15,923 nt of DNA, from positions 1 through 15,923 of the forward strand of contig CAZFHP010000033.1 of assembly GCA_964519365.1 (NCBI GenBank). Direction: 5' to 3'. The number at the start of each line of letters is the position of its first letter. Within the stretch, counting starts at the first letter, position 1. A program made the translations under genes and the position numbers. Of the stretch, positions 1 through 8,641 are shown one piece after another. The notes beneath the pieces are model-generated. The model worked only from the letters and a program-made list of their open reading frames with translations. It searched no databases and was not told where the DNA came from. This DNA is from CAZFHP01 sp964519365 (GTDB lineage: Bacteria; Babelota; Babeliae; Babelales; RVW-14).

Positions 1-29
1 TTGCTCCTTGCAATGGGCTACTCTACTAC

Positions 30-44
30 ACCCGCTTTGCGGGT
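30..44. repeat. Short GC-rich inverted repeat (hairpin)
   Basis: ACCCGC and GCGGGT are perfect inverted arms of 6 bases around a TTT loop. No run of T follows on the plus strand, so a classical intrinsic terminator is not supported. It may be part of a dispersed palindromic intergenic element or the end of an upstream transcript. Confidence 0.5.
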
Positions 45-109
45 TGAAGAATGTTCGCAAAATTAGAAAAGGGAACTCCGGACAGTTTTAAAATAAATTC
101 AGAGCTTGT

Positions 110-126
110 ACTCAACTTGATTGAGT
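110..126 (+). promoter_or_regulatory. Inverted repeat just before the first gene
   Basis: ACTCAA (110-115) and TTGAGT (121-126) are perfect 6-base arms around a 5-base loop. The repeat ends 8 bases before the purine-rich ribosome binding site of gene 1, so it could be an operator or an RNA hairpin affecting translation of the first gene. The arms are short and chance is a real alternative. The nested TCAA/TTGA arms give it a second possible pairing. Confidence 0.35.
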
Positions 127-134
127 CATGACAA

Positions 135-140
135 AGGGAG
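135..140 (+). promoter_or_regulatory. Ribosome binding site that decides the start of gene 1
   Basis: AGGGAG lies 8 bases before GTG at 149. The in-frame ATG at 128 has no purine-rich sequence at the right distance, because the 110-126 hairpin abuts it. The four downstream paralogues all use GTG after a similar purine-rich site with a short spacer, which supports 149 as the start. Confidence 0.7.
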
Positions 141-148
141 AGAGTAGC

Positions 149-3100
149 GTGAGAGTGTTTGTTATTATCCTAACGTTCTTGATAAGTTTCTTAAGTTTAG
201 CCCAAGATTTTGTATCTGTCCGTGCGGCAAATATTGTTAACACGTTTGGGTACATGATGGAGCATCCAAAGTTTGCCGATGGTGATGAAGTTAAGGGGCT
301 GATGACGTTTAAAAATGGCCTGACAATTGTTGCTGGGGCAAGCGTAACGTTTGATACGCATGGCAAAATTTTTGGCCCGCTTAATCTAGAACACGGGATT
401 GGTGAAATTGCATTAAGCTCAGACTTAACGTTAGGTTCGAGTGTTTCGTTGCCCCAAGGTGGTTGTTTTAATGGCAATGGGTATAGCTTCGTATTAACAG
501 GAAGCTTAGTTGTTCCAACAAACAGAACGCTTCGTATAACGGGCAATACGATTATAAATGGCAACGGGAATATTTTAAAGCTTGAGCCTGATGCACGTCT
601 TGTTATCGACAATAACGCAACGCTTACGCTCAAAAATATGCACGTGAGGAATACAGGTAATAATAACGCTAACCCAATAATTCGCGTTGTTGGCCATGAC
701 GGTAAACTTGCGTTACAAAATGTCGATATAGCGCTTGCTAACGAATGGATCTTTCGTGATGGGCAATTATTTATTCACGACGACGTTGTTATTTCTGGTT
801 CGACGTTTTCATATAGGTCTACACAGCCCGGGCATATAGACCAGGGCGCGTGCTTGATGTTCGAGAAAGACGCTGAGTTTTTCTATTACCCAAGTACAGG
901 TAATAGAGATTTACTGTCGCTTGATGGAGACCAAGCATGTTTATTTTTTGATGGGGCTACGCTACAAGCAACACATACTGGCTTGCGTTTAACCAAGGGC
1001 ACGGTGTACTTTGACAATAGTGTGACATTAAGTAGCGCAGCTAATACAAAGTTTGATTCTATATCGCTTGCTACTGGAGCTGATCAAGGAACAACGGGGT
1101 CTGTACATGCTGTTGATTGGAACCCTAACGGTCGTTTTATAGCGCTTGCAAGTGAAAGCTCTGGTGGGGGTCATGATGAGCTTGAGATTTATAATTTTAA
1201 TGAATCGTCGTTATCGCAAATAATTTCACAAAATTATGGAACACGTCTTAATACTGTTAAGTGGACCCCTGATGGTGGACACGTAGCGATTGGTGGGTAT
1301 GGGCCAGCGCTTGGGCATGCCAAGGTTGAGGCTTATAGTTTTGATGGGCAGTTATTATCTGGTCCCATGCTTAATAGTAAGTACGGGACTCGTGTTAATG
1401 CTGTTGCCTGGCATCCAACGGGTAAGCTTTTTGCAATCGGCGGCATTGGGCCAACGTGTGAGCATGAAGATATAGAGATCTATAGTTTTTATAACGGCGT
1501 TTTTGTTGGGCCTATTGTTAAACAAGATTACGGGATAACAGTTAACGCTGTTGCCTGGTCGCCTGATGGTCAGTATTTGGCTGCAGCGGGTAAAAAAAAC
1601 ATAGACGATAGTAGCGATGAAATAGAAGTCTATAGTTTTGATATGACAGCGTCGACGTTGTCGCTTGAGGCAACACATGACTACGAAAAGCCAACAGATT
1701 TTATTCAAAGCGTGGATGTAGCAAGCTTGATTGTTCGGGCCTTAGATTGGCATCCACATGGTACGTACTTAGCGGTTGGTGGAATGAAAAAGTTTACTCC
1801 AAGCTTTCCAGGAGAAGGGCTTGATGAAGTAGAAGTGTATAGCTTTGATGGCTCAACGTTAACGCAAGTTGCAACACAAGATTTTGATGTGTTTGTGAAT
1901 GAAGTTTCATGGAGCCACCGTGGCCAGCATTTGGCTATTGGGGGGCGGCCTCTTTGGTGGTTGTCGGGTGGGGTTCCTGTAAAGCAAACGCATAGAAAAA
2001 TAGATGTATATTTTTTCGATGGGTTGTCGTTAACGTTAACGGCGTCTAGAGCTCCGCTTGTGTTTCCTGGTGGTTTTTCATGGAGCCCTGACGATACGTA
2101 TATTGCTGCAGGAATTGTGACTCAATCTGAAAGAGCTGGGTCGTTAAATATTTATGAACTTGATACAACAAATTCGGATCTTATTAGAACCAATATCGAC
2201 AGGAACATTCCGTCGATGACAGCTGTTAATTCTGTTTCATGGCATCCATCGCTTGATCGTATTGTTGTTGGTGGGGAAAACATAACGATGCCGAGTTATA
2301 GTTCGTATAAAGGGGTCGTCACAAAACTTGATATGGTTGATATTACAGAGAAAGTAATAGTCTATGATTTTGGTCGTACAGATTCTTCGTTAAAAAAAAT
2401 ACAAAGTATTGATTATGGGTATTCTGTTGGCGAGGTTGCCTGGTCGCCTGATGGAAATTACGTTTTAATTGGCGGGGGATATCCGGCTGTTGGTCATGAT
2501 GAAATAGAAGTGCAAAAGTTTGATGGGGCTGAATTTACAAGGCAAACGATACGCAGACAGCCGTATGGTCAGACAGACGAAGTTCATGCCGTTGCCTGGA
2601 GTCTTGATGGGAAATATCTAGCAGTAGGTGGGTGGGCGACGACAAGTTGCCATGAAGAACTTGAGCTTTATGAGTTTACGGGCTCGCGTTTAGAGAAAAG
2701 GTTTGTTCAAAGTTACAATGTTCCTGTTTATTCTCTCTCGTTTAGTCCTAATGGTGATCGTTTGATCGTTGGCTTAGGGGATAACACGAGCCATGAATTA
2801 TATGTGTATCCGTTTGTGGGAACAAATACGGCAACAGATCTTAATGCGTTAGGTTCTGATATAGGAGCAACCGTCTATGTTGTTGACTGGACTCCTGATG
2901 GAAAGAATCTTGCTGTTGGTTTACATTCAGGGGCAAATAAAGAAATTCGTGTTTATTCGTTTGATGGTACGAGTTTGTCTGATCTTAATGCACTAAGTTC
3001 TGATATTGGTGCTAACGTCAATGCTCTTGCTTGGAATTATGATGGAAGCAGGCTTGCTGTGGGGTTAGATGATGATGCAAATAAAGAGGTGCGAGTTTAT

Positions 3101-4423
3101 TCGTTTGATGGTTATGATCTGAAAGATCTTGATGTACTACCTGCTGATGTTGGGTTTAATGTCTTATCGTTAGACTGGATACCGACAGGCACATGCCTGG
3201 CTGTTGGTTTTGCATCTTCTTCGTATAACTATCCTTCTGGATACTCTTATTTAGACAGAGAATTACGTGTGTATTCTTTTGATGGATCAAACTTAACAGA
3301 TTTAGTTGCGCTGCCAGATATAGGCGATTCTGTCAATTCAGTGTCATGGAGTTCTAGTGGGCAGTATTTGGCTGTTGGCTTAAGTTCAGGAGCAAATAAA
3401 GAAGTTCGCGTCTATTCGTTTGATGGTTCAAGCTTGACAGGTCTGGATTCCTTGCCTTCAGATATCTCAGCGTCGGTAAAGTCAGTTGCATGGAGTCCTG
3501 ATGACAAGTATCTTGCTGTAGCCTTGTTTTCGAGTACTTACAATAGTGAGCTTCGTGTCTATTCGTTTGACGGATCAAGCTTGACAGACTTAGGTGTTTT
3601 GGCAATAGGGCCGATGGGTGTTGCAACGGCGTATTCAGTAGCATGGAGTCCTGATGGGAAATCTCTGGCTGTTGGGTTTGGTTCTCCTGAGTATATGATA
3701 CGAGTTTATTCTTTTGATGGGACAAGCTTAATTGACCGTGGTCTTTTTCCAACAAGTATAGGGACGTCAGTTTATTCTGTATCATGGAGCCCGGATGGTT
3801 TGTATTTAGCTGCAGGTTTAAGTAGTAGTGCAAGAAAAGAAGTTCGTGTTTATTCGTTTATGTTTTCAGATTTTATTTCTGCAGAAATGGGTGCAACGGT
3901 ACGCTCGTCTTCATGGTCCCCTGACGGTAACTATCTTGTTGTCGGCTTAGAACGAGGGGCTATGAAAGAGATTCGCGTTTATTCTTTTGATGGAACAAAT
4001 GTAACAGATCTTGATGCTCTTGCGAGTGATCTGGGTGTTTCTGTTTGGTCTGTTGCGTGGTCACCTGATGGAAATTATATTCTTGCCGGTTCGCATGATA
4101 GTCCTAGTGACGAAATAGAGCTTTATAAATTTAACGGAACGTCTTTAGCGCGTATTGATTCAGAAAATTACGGCACGTTTGTTAATAGTATTTCGTGGTC
4201 CCCTGATGGAAATTACTTTGCTGTTGGCGGGTATACCCCTGATACGGGGCATAATGAGCTTGACGTGTATAAAGTCAAATACACATGGGACACGGGACAA
4301 CAAGATCTTACTCATGGGATAACATTTGGAAATTCTTCTGAAAGTAACTGTGATGTGAATATGCAGGTGCTTGGTGGGGCGCAGGTTGAAATAAGTGGAT
4401 TGGTCCATGATGATTCGGTGTAA
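149..4423 (+). CDS. Exported 21-blade WD40-like propeller protein (gene 1)
   Basis: This 1424-residue protein has a likely Sec signal peptide at residues 1-26 (one basic residue, a long hydrophobic stretch, then V-R-A before the cut). A beta-strand-rich scaffold follows at about 28-300; its short repeating Gly/Asn/Asp turns (NGNGYS, IINGNGN) and alternating hydrophobics suggest a right-handed beta-helix. Next come 21 WSPDG-type blade cores, with the aromatic at 324, 372, 421, 470, 534, 588, 645, 698, 765, 817, 865 (Phe), 914, 962, 1010, 1067, 1115, 1166, 1213, 1256, 1304 and 1350. Twenty-one fits three seven-bladed propellers. The last 45 residues form the shared cap ending in HDDSV. Unlike genes 3-5 it lacks the SNA/YCCKN array. 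Blades come in two styles: most of 1-10 and 20-21 have GGxxP..GHDE loops, while about 11-19 have GLxSGANKE loops like gene 2. The likely role is binding outside the cytoplasm, and the ligand is unknown. The in-frame ATG at 128 would add seven residues but lacks a ribosome binding site. Confidence 0.9.
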   Translation: MRVFVIILTFLISFLSLAQDFVSVRAANIVNTFGYMMEHPKFADGDEVKGLMTFKNGLTIVAGASVTFDTHGKIFGPLNLEHGIGEIALSSDLTLGSSVSLPQGGCFNGNGYSFVLTGSLVVPTNRTLRITGNTIINGNGNILKLEPDARLVIDNNATLTLKNMHVRNTGNNNANPIIRVVGHDGKLALQNVDIALANEWIFRDGQLFIHDDVVISGSTFSYRSTQPGHIDQGACLMFEKDAEFFYYPSTGNRDLLSLDGDQACLFFDGATLQATHTGLRLTKGTVYFDNSVTLSSAANTKFDSISLATGADQGTTGSVHAVDWNPNGRFIALASESSGGGHDELEIYNFNESSLSQIISQNYGTRLNTVKWTPDGGHVAIGGYGPALGHAKVEAYSFDGQLLSGPMLNSKYGTRVNAVAWHPTGKLFAIGGIGPTCEHEDIEIYSFYNGVFVGPIVKQDYGITVNAVAWSPDGQYLAAAGKKNIDDSSDEIEVYSFDMTASTLSLEATHDYEKPTDFIQSVDVASLIVRALDWHPHGTYLAVGGMKKFTPSFPGEGLDEVEVYSFDGSTLTQVATQDFDVFVNEVSWSHRGQHLAIGGRPLWWLSGGVPVKQTHRKIDVYFFDGLSLTLTASRAPLVFPGGFSWSPDDTYIAAGIVTQSERAGSLNIYELDTTNSDLIRTNIDRNIPSMTAVNSVSWHPSLDRIVVGGENITMPSYSSYKGVVTKLDMVDITEKVIVYDFGRTDSSLKKIQSIDYGYSVGEVAWSPDGNYVLIGGGYPAVGHDEIEVQKFDGAEFTRQTIRRQPYGQTDEVHAVAWSLDGKYLAVGGWATTSCHEELELYEFTGSRLEKRFVQSYNVPVYSLSFSPNGDRLIVGLGDNTSHELYVYPFVGTNTATDLNALGSDIGATVYVVDWTPDGKNLAVGLHSGANKEIRVYSFDGTSLSDLNALSSDIGANVNALAWNYDGSRLAVGLDDDANKEVRVYSFDGYDLKDLDVLPADVGFNVLSLDWIPTGTCLAVGFASSSYNYPSGYSYLDRELRVYSFDGSNLTDLVALPDIGDSVNSVSWSSSGQYLAVGLSSGANKEVRVYSFDGSSLTGLDSLPSDISASVKSVAWSPDDKYLAVALFSSTYNSELRVYSFDGSSLTDLGVLAIGPMGVATAYSVAWSPDGKSLAVGFGSPEYMIRVYSFDGTSLIDRGLFPTSIGTSVYSVSWSPDGLYLAAGLSSSARKEVRVYSFMFSDFISAEMGATVRSSSWSPDGNYLVVGLERGAMKEIRVYSFDGTNVTDLDALASDLGVSVWSVAWSPDGNYILAGSHDSPSDEIELYKFNGTSLARIDSENYGTFVNSISWSPDGNYFAVGGYTPDTGHNELDVYKVKYTWDTGQQDLTHGITFGNSSESNCDVNMQVLGGAQVEISGLVHDDSV
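1091..4276 (+). repeat. 21 WD40-like blades in gene 1
   Basis: The unit is about 48 residues: connector, V-x-S-V-A-W-S-P-D-G, K-Y-L-A-V-G, a variable loop, then E-V-R-V-Y-S-F-D-G-S-S-L. Core spacing is mostly 43-57 residues, with wider gaps of 64 (blades 4 to 5) and 67 (blades 8 to 9). WSPDG and the strand pattern are typical of WD40 and related bacterial propellers. The WD dipeptide itself is replaced by Y-S-F, so profile searches may under-count the blades. Confidence 0.85.
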
Positions 4424-4453
4424 AAAACAAAAGACAAGTATGGGGCGATAAAT

Positions 4454-4463
4454 AGAGAGAGAA
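4454..4463 (+). promoter_or_regulatory. Ribosome binding site of gene 2
   Basis: AGAGAGAGAA precedes GTG at 4466 with a very short spacer from the last purines and about 4-8 bases from the GAGAG core. The 42-base gap after gene 1 contains no terminator-like hairpin, so co-transcription is likely. Confidence 0.5.
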
Positions 4464-4465
4464 TC

Positions 4466-7400
4466 GTGAAGAATATAAAACTCTTTTGTATGAGCGTAAT
4501 TGTATTGATAACGTGTATGTATTACTCTGTTCATGCAAAGCCTATTACAAATACCTTTGGGTATTATCTTGAGCCATATACGTTTGACCGTGGTGTTGAT
4601 AACAAAGTATCAGGGTTTATTTCGTTTGCTGACGGCTTTGTTGTTCCAGATTATGGAACGGTAACGCTTGACACCGCAGGAATTCTTTCTGGCGCTATCG
4701 ACCAGAATCCCCATATGAATGGTGAAATTATATTACATGCTGATTTAAATCTTGACTCAGGAGCGTTATTGTCACCAGGTGCTCGTATTAATGGGCAGGG
4801 AAATAGTGTTATCATGCAGGGTGATTTTACGATACCTGCTAACGGCACGTTGCGTATTATTGGGGACACAAAAATTAATGGAAAAAATAATACGCTTAAG
4901 CTTGGTTCTCAAGCACGTATTATTGTCGATAATAGCGTGACGCTAAGTTTGTATAACATGCGTATTAAAAACACACATAACGACTTGAGCAATCCAATTA
5001 TTACATCTAATGGATCTCAGGCACGTATTGCATTGCAAAACGTCGAGCTCGCACTTGAAGATGAATTTGTTTTTGCTGACGGGCAGTTATTTGTTCACGA
5101 TGACGTTATAGTCTCAGGGCAAAACGCTGTGTTTACATATCGTTCTAATCAAGTAAGTCATATTGCAAATGGTAGTTTGTTAACGATTGATAAAGGCTCA
5201 AAGTTTTTGTATTACCCGACGATATTTGACCGTGATCTTATTACTTTGCAGAGTGAAACGGCTGGAATACGTCTTGATCATGCAACGTTTGAAGCTATGC
5301 AAACTCCATTGAGATTAATGCACGGGACATTATCGTTTGATAACAAAGTAACGATCAGTAGCCAGGTAAGTTCAGGATTAATATCTCAGTATGGGCAGGA
5401 GCCCTATAATATTTTACTTGAACGAACACAACAAGAAGTTAATACGTTTGCAGCGATGGTTGACTCAGATATGCTTAGTGCAGACATTGGTGCGCACGTG
5501 AACGCCGTTGCATGGACATCTGATGGTAAGTATCTTGCCGTTGGTCTAGACAAAGCTGCAGATAAAGAGATTCGCATATACGAGTTTGATGGAGTGAGTT
5601 TAACAGATCTTGACTTATTATCTACTGATACGCGAGCCACGGTATATTCCGTTGCTTGGAGTTCTGATGATAAGTATCTTGCCGTTGGGTTAGAAAGTGG
5701 GGGGCATGAAGAGCTACAAATATATGAGTTTAATAAAAGCGCGCCAAGTTTAACGCCTAAAGATCAGGTAGATTTCGGCGTAGACGTTTATTCTGTTGCC
5801 TGGAAAAGTAATAATCTTCTTGCCGTTGCTTTGCAGACGGGGGCTGGTAAAGAAGTGCGCGTGTATTCTTTTGATGGGTCAAGTTTAAGTGAGTACACTG
5901 GATTGCCTGAAATTGTCGGGGCAACGGCGTATTCAGTTGCCTGGCAGACATATTATTATGGGATTTATACGTTTCTTGTTGTTGGTTATGCAGAAGCTGC
6001 CCGTAAAGAAGTTCGTGTGTATGAGTTTGATGGGGGTGAGTTAACAGATCAAGAGATATTGCCTGCTGATATTGGGGCGAATGCCTTTTCAGTCGCTTGG
6101 CGGGCTTCTAGTTTAACGTTAGCAGTTGCTTTAGGCTCTGATGCCTATCGAGAATTACGGGTTTATACACCCATTCTTTCGGGTTCTAGTATTTCGGGAA
6201 TCAAAACGACAGGCGTAGAAATAGGAGCTAATGCTTATTCTGTAGCATGGAGTGCTAACGGTAATTATGTTGCTGTAGGCTTAGATGCTGGTGCGAATCA
6301 AGAGTTGCAGGTGTATTCTTTTGACGGTTCAAGCTTGACGAACAGAGGTGCTATTGATACTGATATTGGAACTCAAATAAATGCTGTTGATTGGAGCCCT
6401 GATGGAAACTATGTTGCTGTTGGGCTTGAAAGTGGCGCGACAAAAGAGTTACGGGTATACACATGGACAGATAGAGCAGCTTCAGTAAAAACATCAGCAT
6501 GGAGTTCGGATGGGAAATATTTAGCCGTTGGTTTAGAGCAGGGAGCGCTTAACGAAGTACAGGAGATTCGCGTTTTCGAATTTGATGGTCAAAGTTTAAC
6601 AGATCTTGGTGCTTTGCCTGTAGAGATTGGTGCTCGTGTAAACTCAGTTGCCTGGACATCTGACGATCAGTATCTAGCTGTTGGTTTTGAAGATGCGGCG
6701 ACAAAAGAGATTCGAGTATACTCGTTTAATGTGACAAGCCGTGGTGCAACGTTAACAGATCTTGATGCATTAGATTCTGATATTGGTGCGTCTGTTAATG
6801 CTGTTTCATGGAGTCCTGATGATAAATATCTTGCCGTTGGTTTAGACAGTACCGCTGACAAAGAAGTTCGTATGTATGAGTTTGATGGATCAAGCTTAAA
6901 TTATGTAGGCCAGATTTCTGCAGATGTCGGGGGTTCTGCACATTCAGTTGACTGGAGCAGTGATGGAAAGTATTTAGCTGCCGGCTTTGACGGAAGTGCT
7001 GATAAAGAAATTAGGGTTTATTCGGGGGGCGAGTCTTTGGATGAAATTGATGCATTGCCATCTGATTTGGGGGTGAGAGTTCATTCTGTTGCATGGCGCC
7101 CAGATGGCAATTATGTTGCTGTTGGTAAAGATAATGATGTGCGCGTTTATTCTTTTGATGGATCGAGTTTAACGTTGTCGGGGTATGCGTCATTATTTTT
7201 GACCTATACAAATTGGCCGTCTACTTATAGTGCTTACTATGATGCTTATTCTGTAGCGTGGAGTTCTGATGGTGCTTATCTTGCTGTTGGCGCAACATTT
7301 TTAGCGTGGATGGCACCACACAGTTGTTACATTCGGGTTTATTCTTTTAACGGATCAAGTTTAAGTCTTAAAGATTCAATTTACTACTCGTCTTCTTATT

Positions 7401-8623
7401 ATGTGAATTCCGTAGACTGGAGCCCTGATGATCAACACCTTGCTGTTGGATTATCAAGTGGAGCAACTAAAGAAATTAGGGTTTATTCGTTTGTCAGTGA
7501 AAACTTAAGTGATCTTGGGGCATTACCAGCAGATTTAGGTGTTACTTCAAATTCTGTCGCATGGAGCCCTGATGGGAATTATTTAGCCGTTGGGTTGTCT
7601 CAGAATAATAGTGGGATTCGTATTTATCAGTTTAGTAGCGGCTCTTTGACACAAGTATATCAAACAACAGATGCGTCAAGTGTTCCGTTTGTAGCGTGGA
7701 GTCCAGATGGTAATTATTTAGCCGCAGGCCTTTGGCAAACAAATAGTGCTGTGCGGGTATATCAGTTTAGTGCGGGGACTTTAAGTGAGCTTGACCGTAC
7801 AACTGATGCTACAAATGTTTCTTCTGTCGCATGGAACCCTGATGGAAGTGCTTTTGTCGCAGGATTTAATCAGACAACTGATAATATTCGTGTTTATGGT
7901 TTTGATGGAAGTTCTTTGAGTGAAGCTGACCGTATAACAAGCGGATCATATGTGTATTCCGTTGATTGGAGCCCTGATGGAAGTTACATTGTTGCTGGTT
8001 TATATTTATCAGCTTATAAAGAGGTTCGTATTTATGCGTTTAGTGGTTTGGGGTTAACTGATCTAGATGCATTACCAGCTGATTTGGGGCCAAGTGTGCA
8101 ATCTGTAGCCTGGTCGTCTGATACCAAGTATCTTGCTGTTGGCCTTGATAGTAGTGCTGATCAAGAAGTTCGTGTGTATTCGTTTAGTACGACTGATTCA
8201 ACATTAACAAATCTCAATGTGTTATCAGAAGATATTGGTGCAACTGCATGGTCTGTAGCATGGGATCCTACTGATAAGTATTTAGCTGTAGGGTTAGACT
8301 CTGGGGCGCACAAAGAAGTAAGAGTTTATTGGTTCAATGGCGATAGCCTGTTTGATTTAGGCGCGCTTCCTGTTGACATAGGGGCTTCAGCGTATTCTGT
8401 TGTATGGACACCTGATGGAAAACATATTTCCGTTGGCCTTGCCGGTGGGACAGAGCATAAAGAAATTCATGTGTATGAATTATTGCAAACAAGTGCTTCT
8501 TGGGATCAGTATGCCATGATCTTTGGTAATTCTTCTCAGGCAAATAGCGATTTAAATGTAAAAGTACTTGGACGGGCACATATTGATTTGTATGGGCGCA
8601 TTCACGATGACTCGAGTACATAA
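4466..8623 (+). CDS. Exported 21-blade WD40-like propeller protein (gene 2)
   Basis: This 1385-residue paralogue of gene 1 starts at GTG. The signal peptide is about residues 1-24 (two lysines, hydrophobic core, V-H-A). The beta-helix-like scaffold at about 27-300 keeps the family landmarks DGQLFVHDDV, YYPT and a final VTISS. Twenty-one blade cores have Trp at 350, 398, 446, 493, 545, 595, 643, 679, 730, 782, 830, 877, 932, 985, 1033, 1078, 1123, 1168, 1216, 1266 and 1314, again three times seven. Nearly all use the GLxSGAxKEVRVYSFDG style with LPADIG connectors, matching the middle block of gene 1. Several early cores are degenerate (WKSNN, WQTYY, WRASS). Blade 7 to 8 is short (36 residues), exactly at the expected border between propellers 1 and 2. 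The C-terminal cap has VKVLGRAHIDL and ends in HDDSST. No catalytic motif is visible. The likely role is an exported binding or adhesion protein; a host-directed effector is an alternative. Confidence 0.92.
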   Translation: MKNIKLFCMSVIVLITCMYYSVHAKPITNTFGYYLEPYTFDRGVDNKVSGFISFADGFVVPDYGTVTLDTAGILSGAIDQNPHMNGEIILHADLNLDSGALLSPGARINGQGNSVIMQGDFTIPANGTLRIIGDTKINGKNNTLKLGSQARIIVDNSVTLSLYNMRIKNTHNDLSNPIITSNGSQARIALQNVELALEDEFVFADGQLFVHDDVIVSGQNAVFTYRSNQVSHIANGSLLTIDKGSKFLYYPTIFDRDLITLQSETAGIRLDHATFEAMQTPLRLMHGTLSFDNKVTISSQVSSGLISQYGQEPYNILLERTQQEVNTFAAMVDSDMLSADIGAHVNAVAWTSDGKYLAVGLDKAADKEIRIYEFDGVSLTDLDLLSTDTRATVYSVAWSSDDKYLAVGLESGGHEELQIYEFNKSAPSLTPKDQVDFGVDVYSVAWKSNNLLAVALQTGAGKEVRVYSFDGSSLSEYTGLPEIVGATAYSVAWQTYYYGIYTFLVVGYAEAARKEVRVYEFDGGELTDQEILPADIGANAFSVAWRASSLTLAVALGSDAYRELRVYTPILSGSSISGIKTTGVEIGANAYSVAWSANGNYVAVGLDAGANQELQVYSFDGSSLTNRGAIDTDIGTQINAVDWSPDGNYVAVGLESGATKELRVYTWTDRAASVKTSAWSSDGKYLAVGLEQGALNEVQEIRVFEFDGQSLTDLGALPVEIGARVNSVAWTSDDQYLAVGFEDAATKEIRVYSFNVTSRGATLTDLDALDSDIGASVNAVSWSPDDKYLAVGLDSTADKEVRMYEFDGSSLNYVGQISADVGGSAHSVDWSSDGKYLAAGFDGSADKEIRVYSGGESLDEIDALPSDLGVRVHSVAWRPDGNYVAVGKDNDVRVYSFDGSSLTLSGYASLFLTYTNWPSTYSAYYDAYSVAWSSDGAYLAVGATFLAWMAPHSCYIRVYSFNGSSLSLKDSIYYSSSYYVNSVDWSPDDQHLAVGLSSGATKEIRVYSFVSENLSDLGALPADLGVTSNSVAWSPDGNYLAVGLSQNNSGIRIYQFSSGSLTQVYQTTDASSVPFVAWSPDGNYLAAGLWQTNSAVRVYQFSAGTLSELDRTTDATNVSSVAWNPDGSAFVAGFNQTTDNIRVYGFDGSSLSEADRITSGSYVYSVDWSPDGSYIVAGLYLSAYKEVRIYAFSGLGLTDLDALPADLGPSVQSVAWSSDTKYLAVGLDSSADQEVRVYSFSTTDSTLTNLNVLSEDIGATAWSVAWDPTDKYLAVGLDSGAHKEVRVYWFNGDSLFDLGALPVDIGASAYSVVWTPDGKHISVGLAGGTEHKEIHVYELLQTSASWDQYAMIFGNSSQANSDLNVKVLGRAHIDLYGRIHDDSST
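5492..8479 (+). repeat. 21 WD40-like blades in gene 2
   Basis: The Trp-to-Trp spacing is mainly 45-55 residues, with one short step of 36 between residues 643 and 679 where the FDG-SLT-connector part of one unit is missing. Blades 15-18 are 45 residues apart and form a local subgroup with I-R-V/I-Y-x-F followed by threonine- and serine-rich connectors (TTDA), which suggests recent duplication of neighbouring units. Confidence 0.85.
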
Positions 8624-8630
8624 AGATAAA

Positions 8631-8634
8631 AGGG
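8631..8634 (+). promoter_or_regulatory. Ribosome binding site of gene 3
   Basis: AGGG (within AAAAGGG) lies 7 bases before GTG at 8642. The whole spacer after gene 2 is only 18 bases, which points to coupled expression of genes 2 and 3. Confidence 0.55.
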
Positions 8635-8641
8635 TGTAGGT

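Larger units (their letters stand above)
1..148 (+). other. Leader region upstream of the array
   Basis: This stretch has no convincing gene. Frames 1 and 2 are open from the window edge to stops at 64-66 (TAG) and 89-91 (TAA), so the tail of an upstream gene cannot be excluded, but the short peptides have no recognisable features. The segment around 11-60 is richer in GC than the genes and contains a hairpin at 30-44, which would fit a dispersed intergenic repeat. A second hairpin at 110-126 lies just before the ribosome binding site of the first gene. I could not find a convincing -35/-10 pair. Confidence 0.5.

Noticed and set aside
1..91. Tail of an upstream gene in frame 1 or 2
   Set aside because: Both frames are open only for short stretches from the window edge and show no family feature; the GC-rich hairpin here fits a non-coding repeat better. 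It cannot be fully excluded.
89..94. TAAAAT as a -10 promoter element
   Set aside because: No acceptable -35 sequence lies 16-19 bases upstream, and AT-rich hexamers of this kind are common by chance here.
128..148. ATG at 128 as the start of gene 1
   Set aside because: No ribosome binding site can fit before it, the sequence between 128 and 148 itself holds the purine-rich site, and the four paralogues all start at GTG directly before the signal peptide.
112..633. Long open frames on the minus strand (for example 112-633, 1355-1708, 3354-3833, 4160-4534)
   Set aside because: They lie opposite clearly coding plus-strand sequence with repeat structure, have no ribosome binding sites or family features, and arise from the codon bias of the blade repeats.
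1091..4276. CRISPR-like or satellite array from the regular DNA repeats
   Set aside because: The periodicity (about 144 bases) is in frame and degenerate at silent sites, as expected for protein repeats. No constant direct repeats with unique spacers are present.
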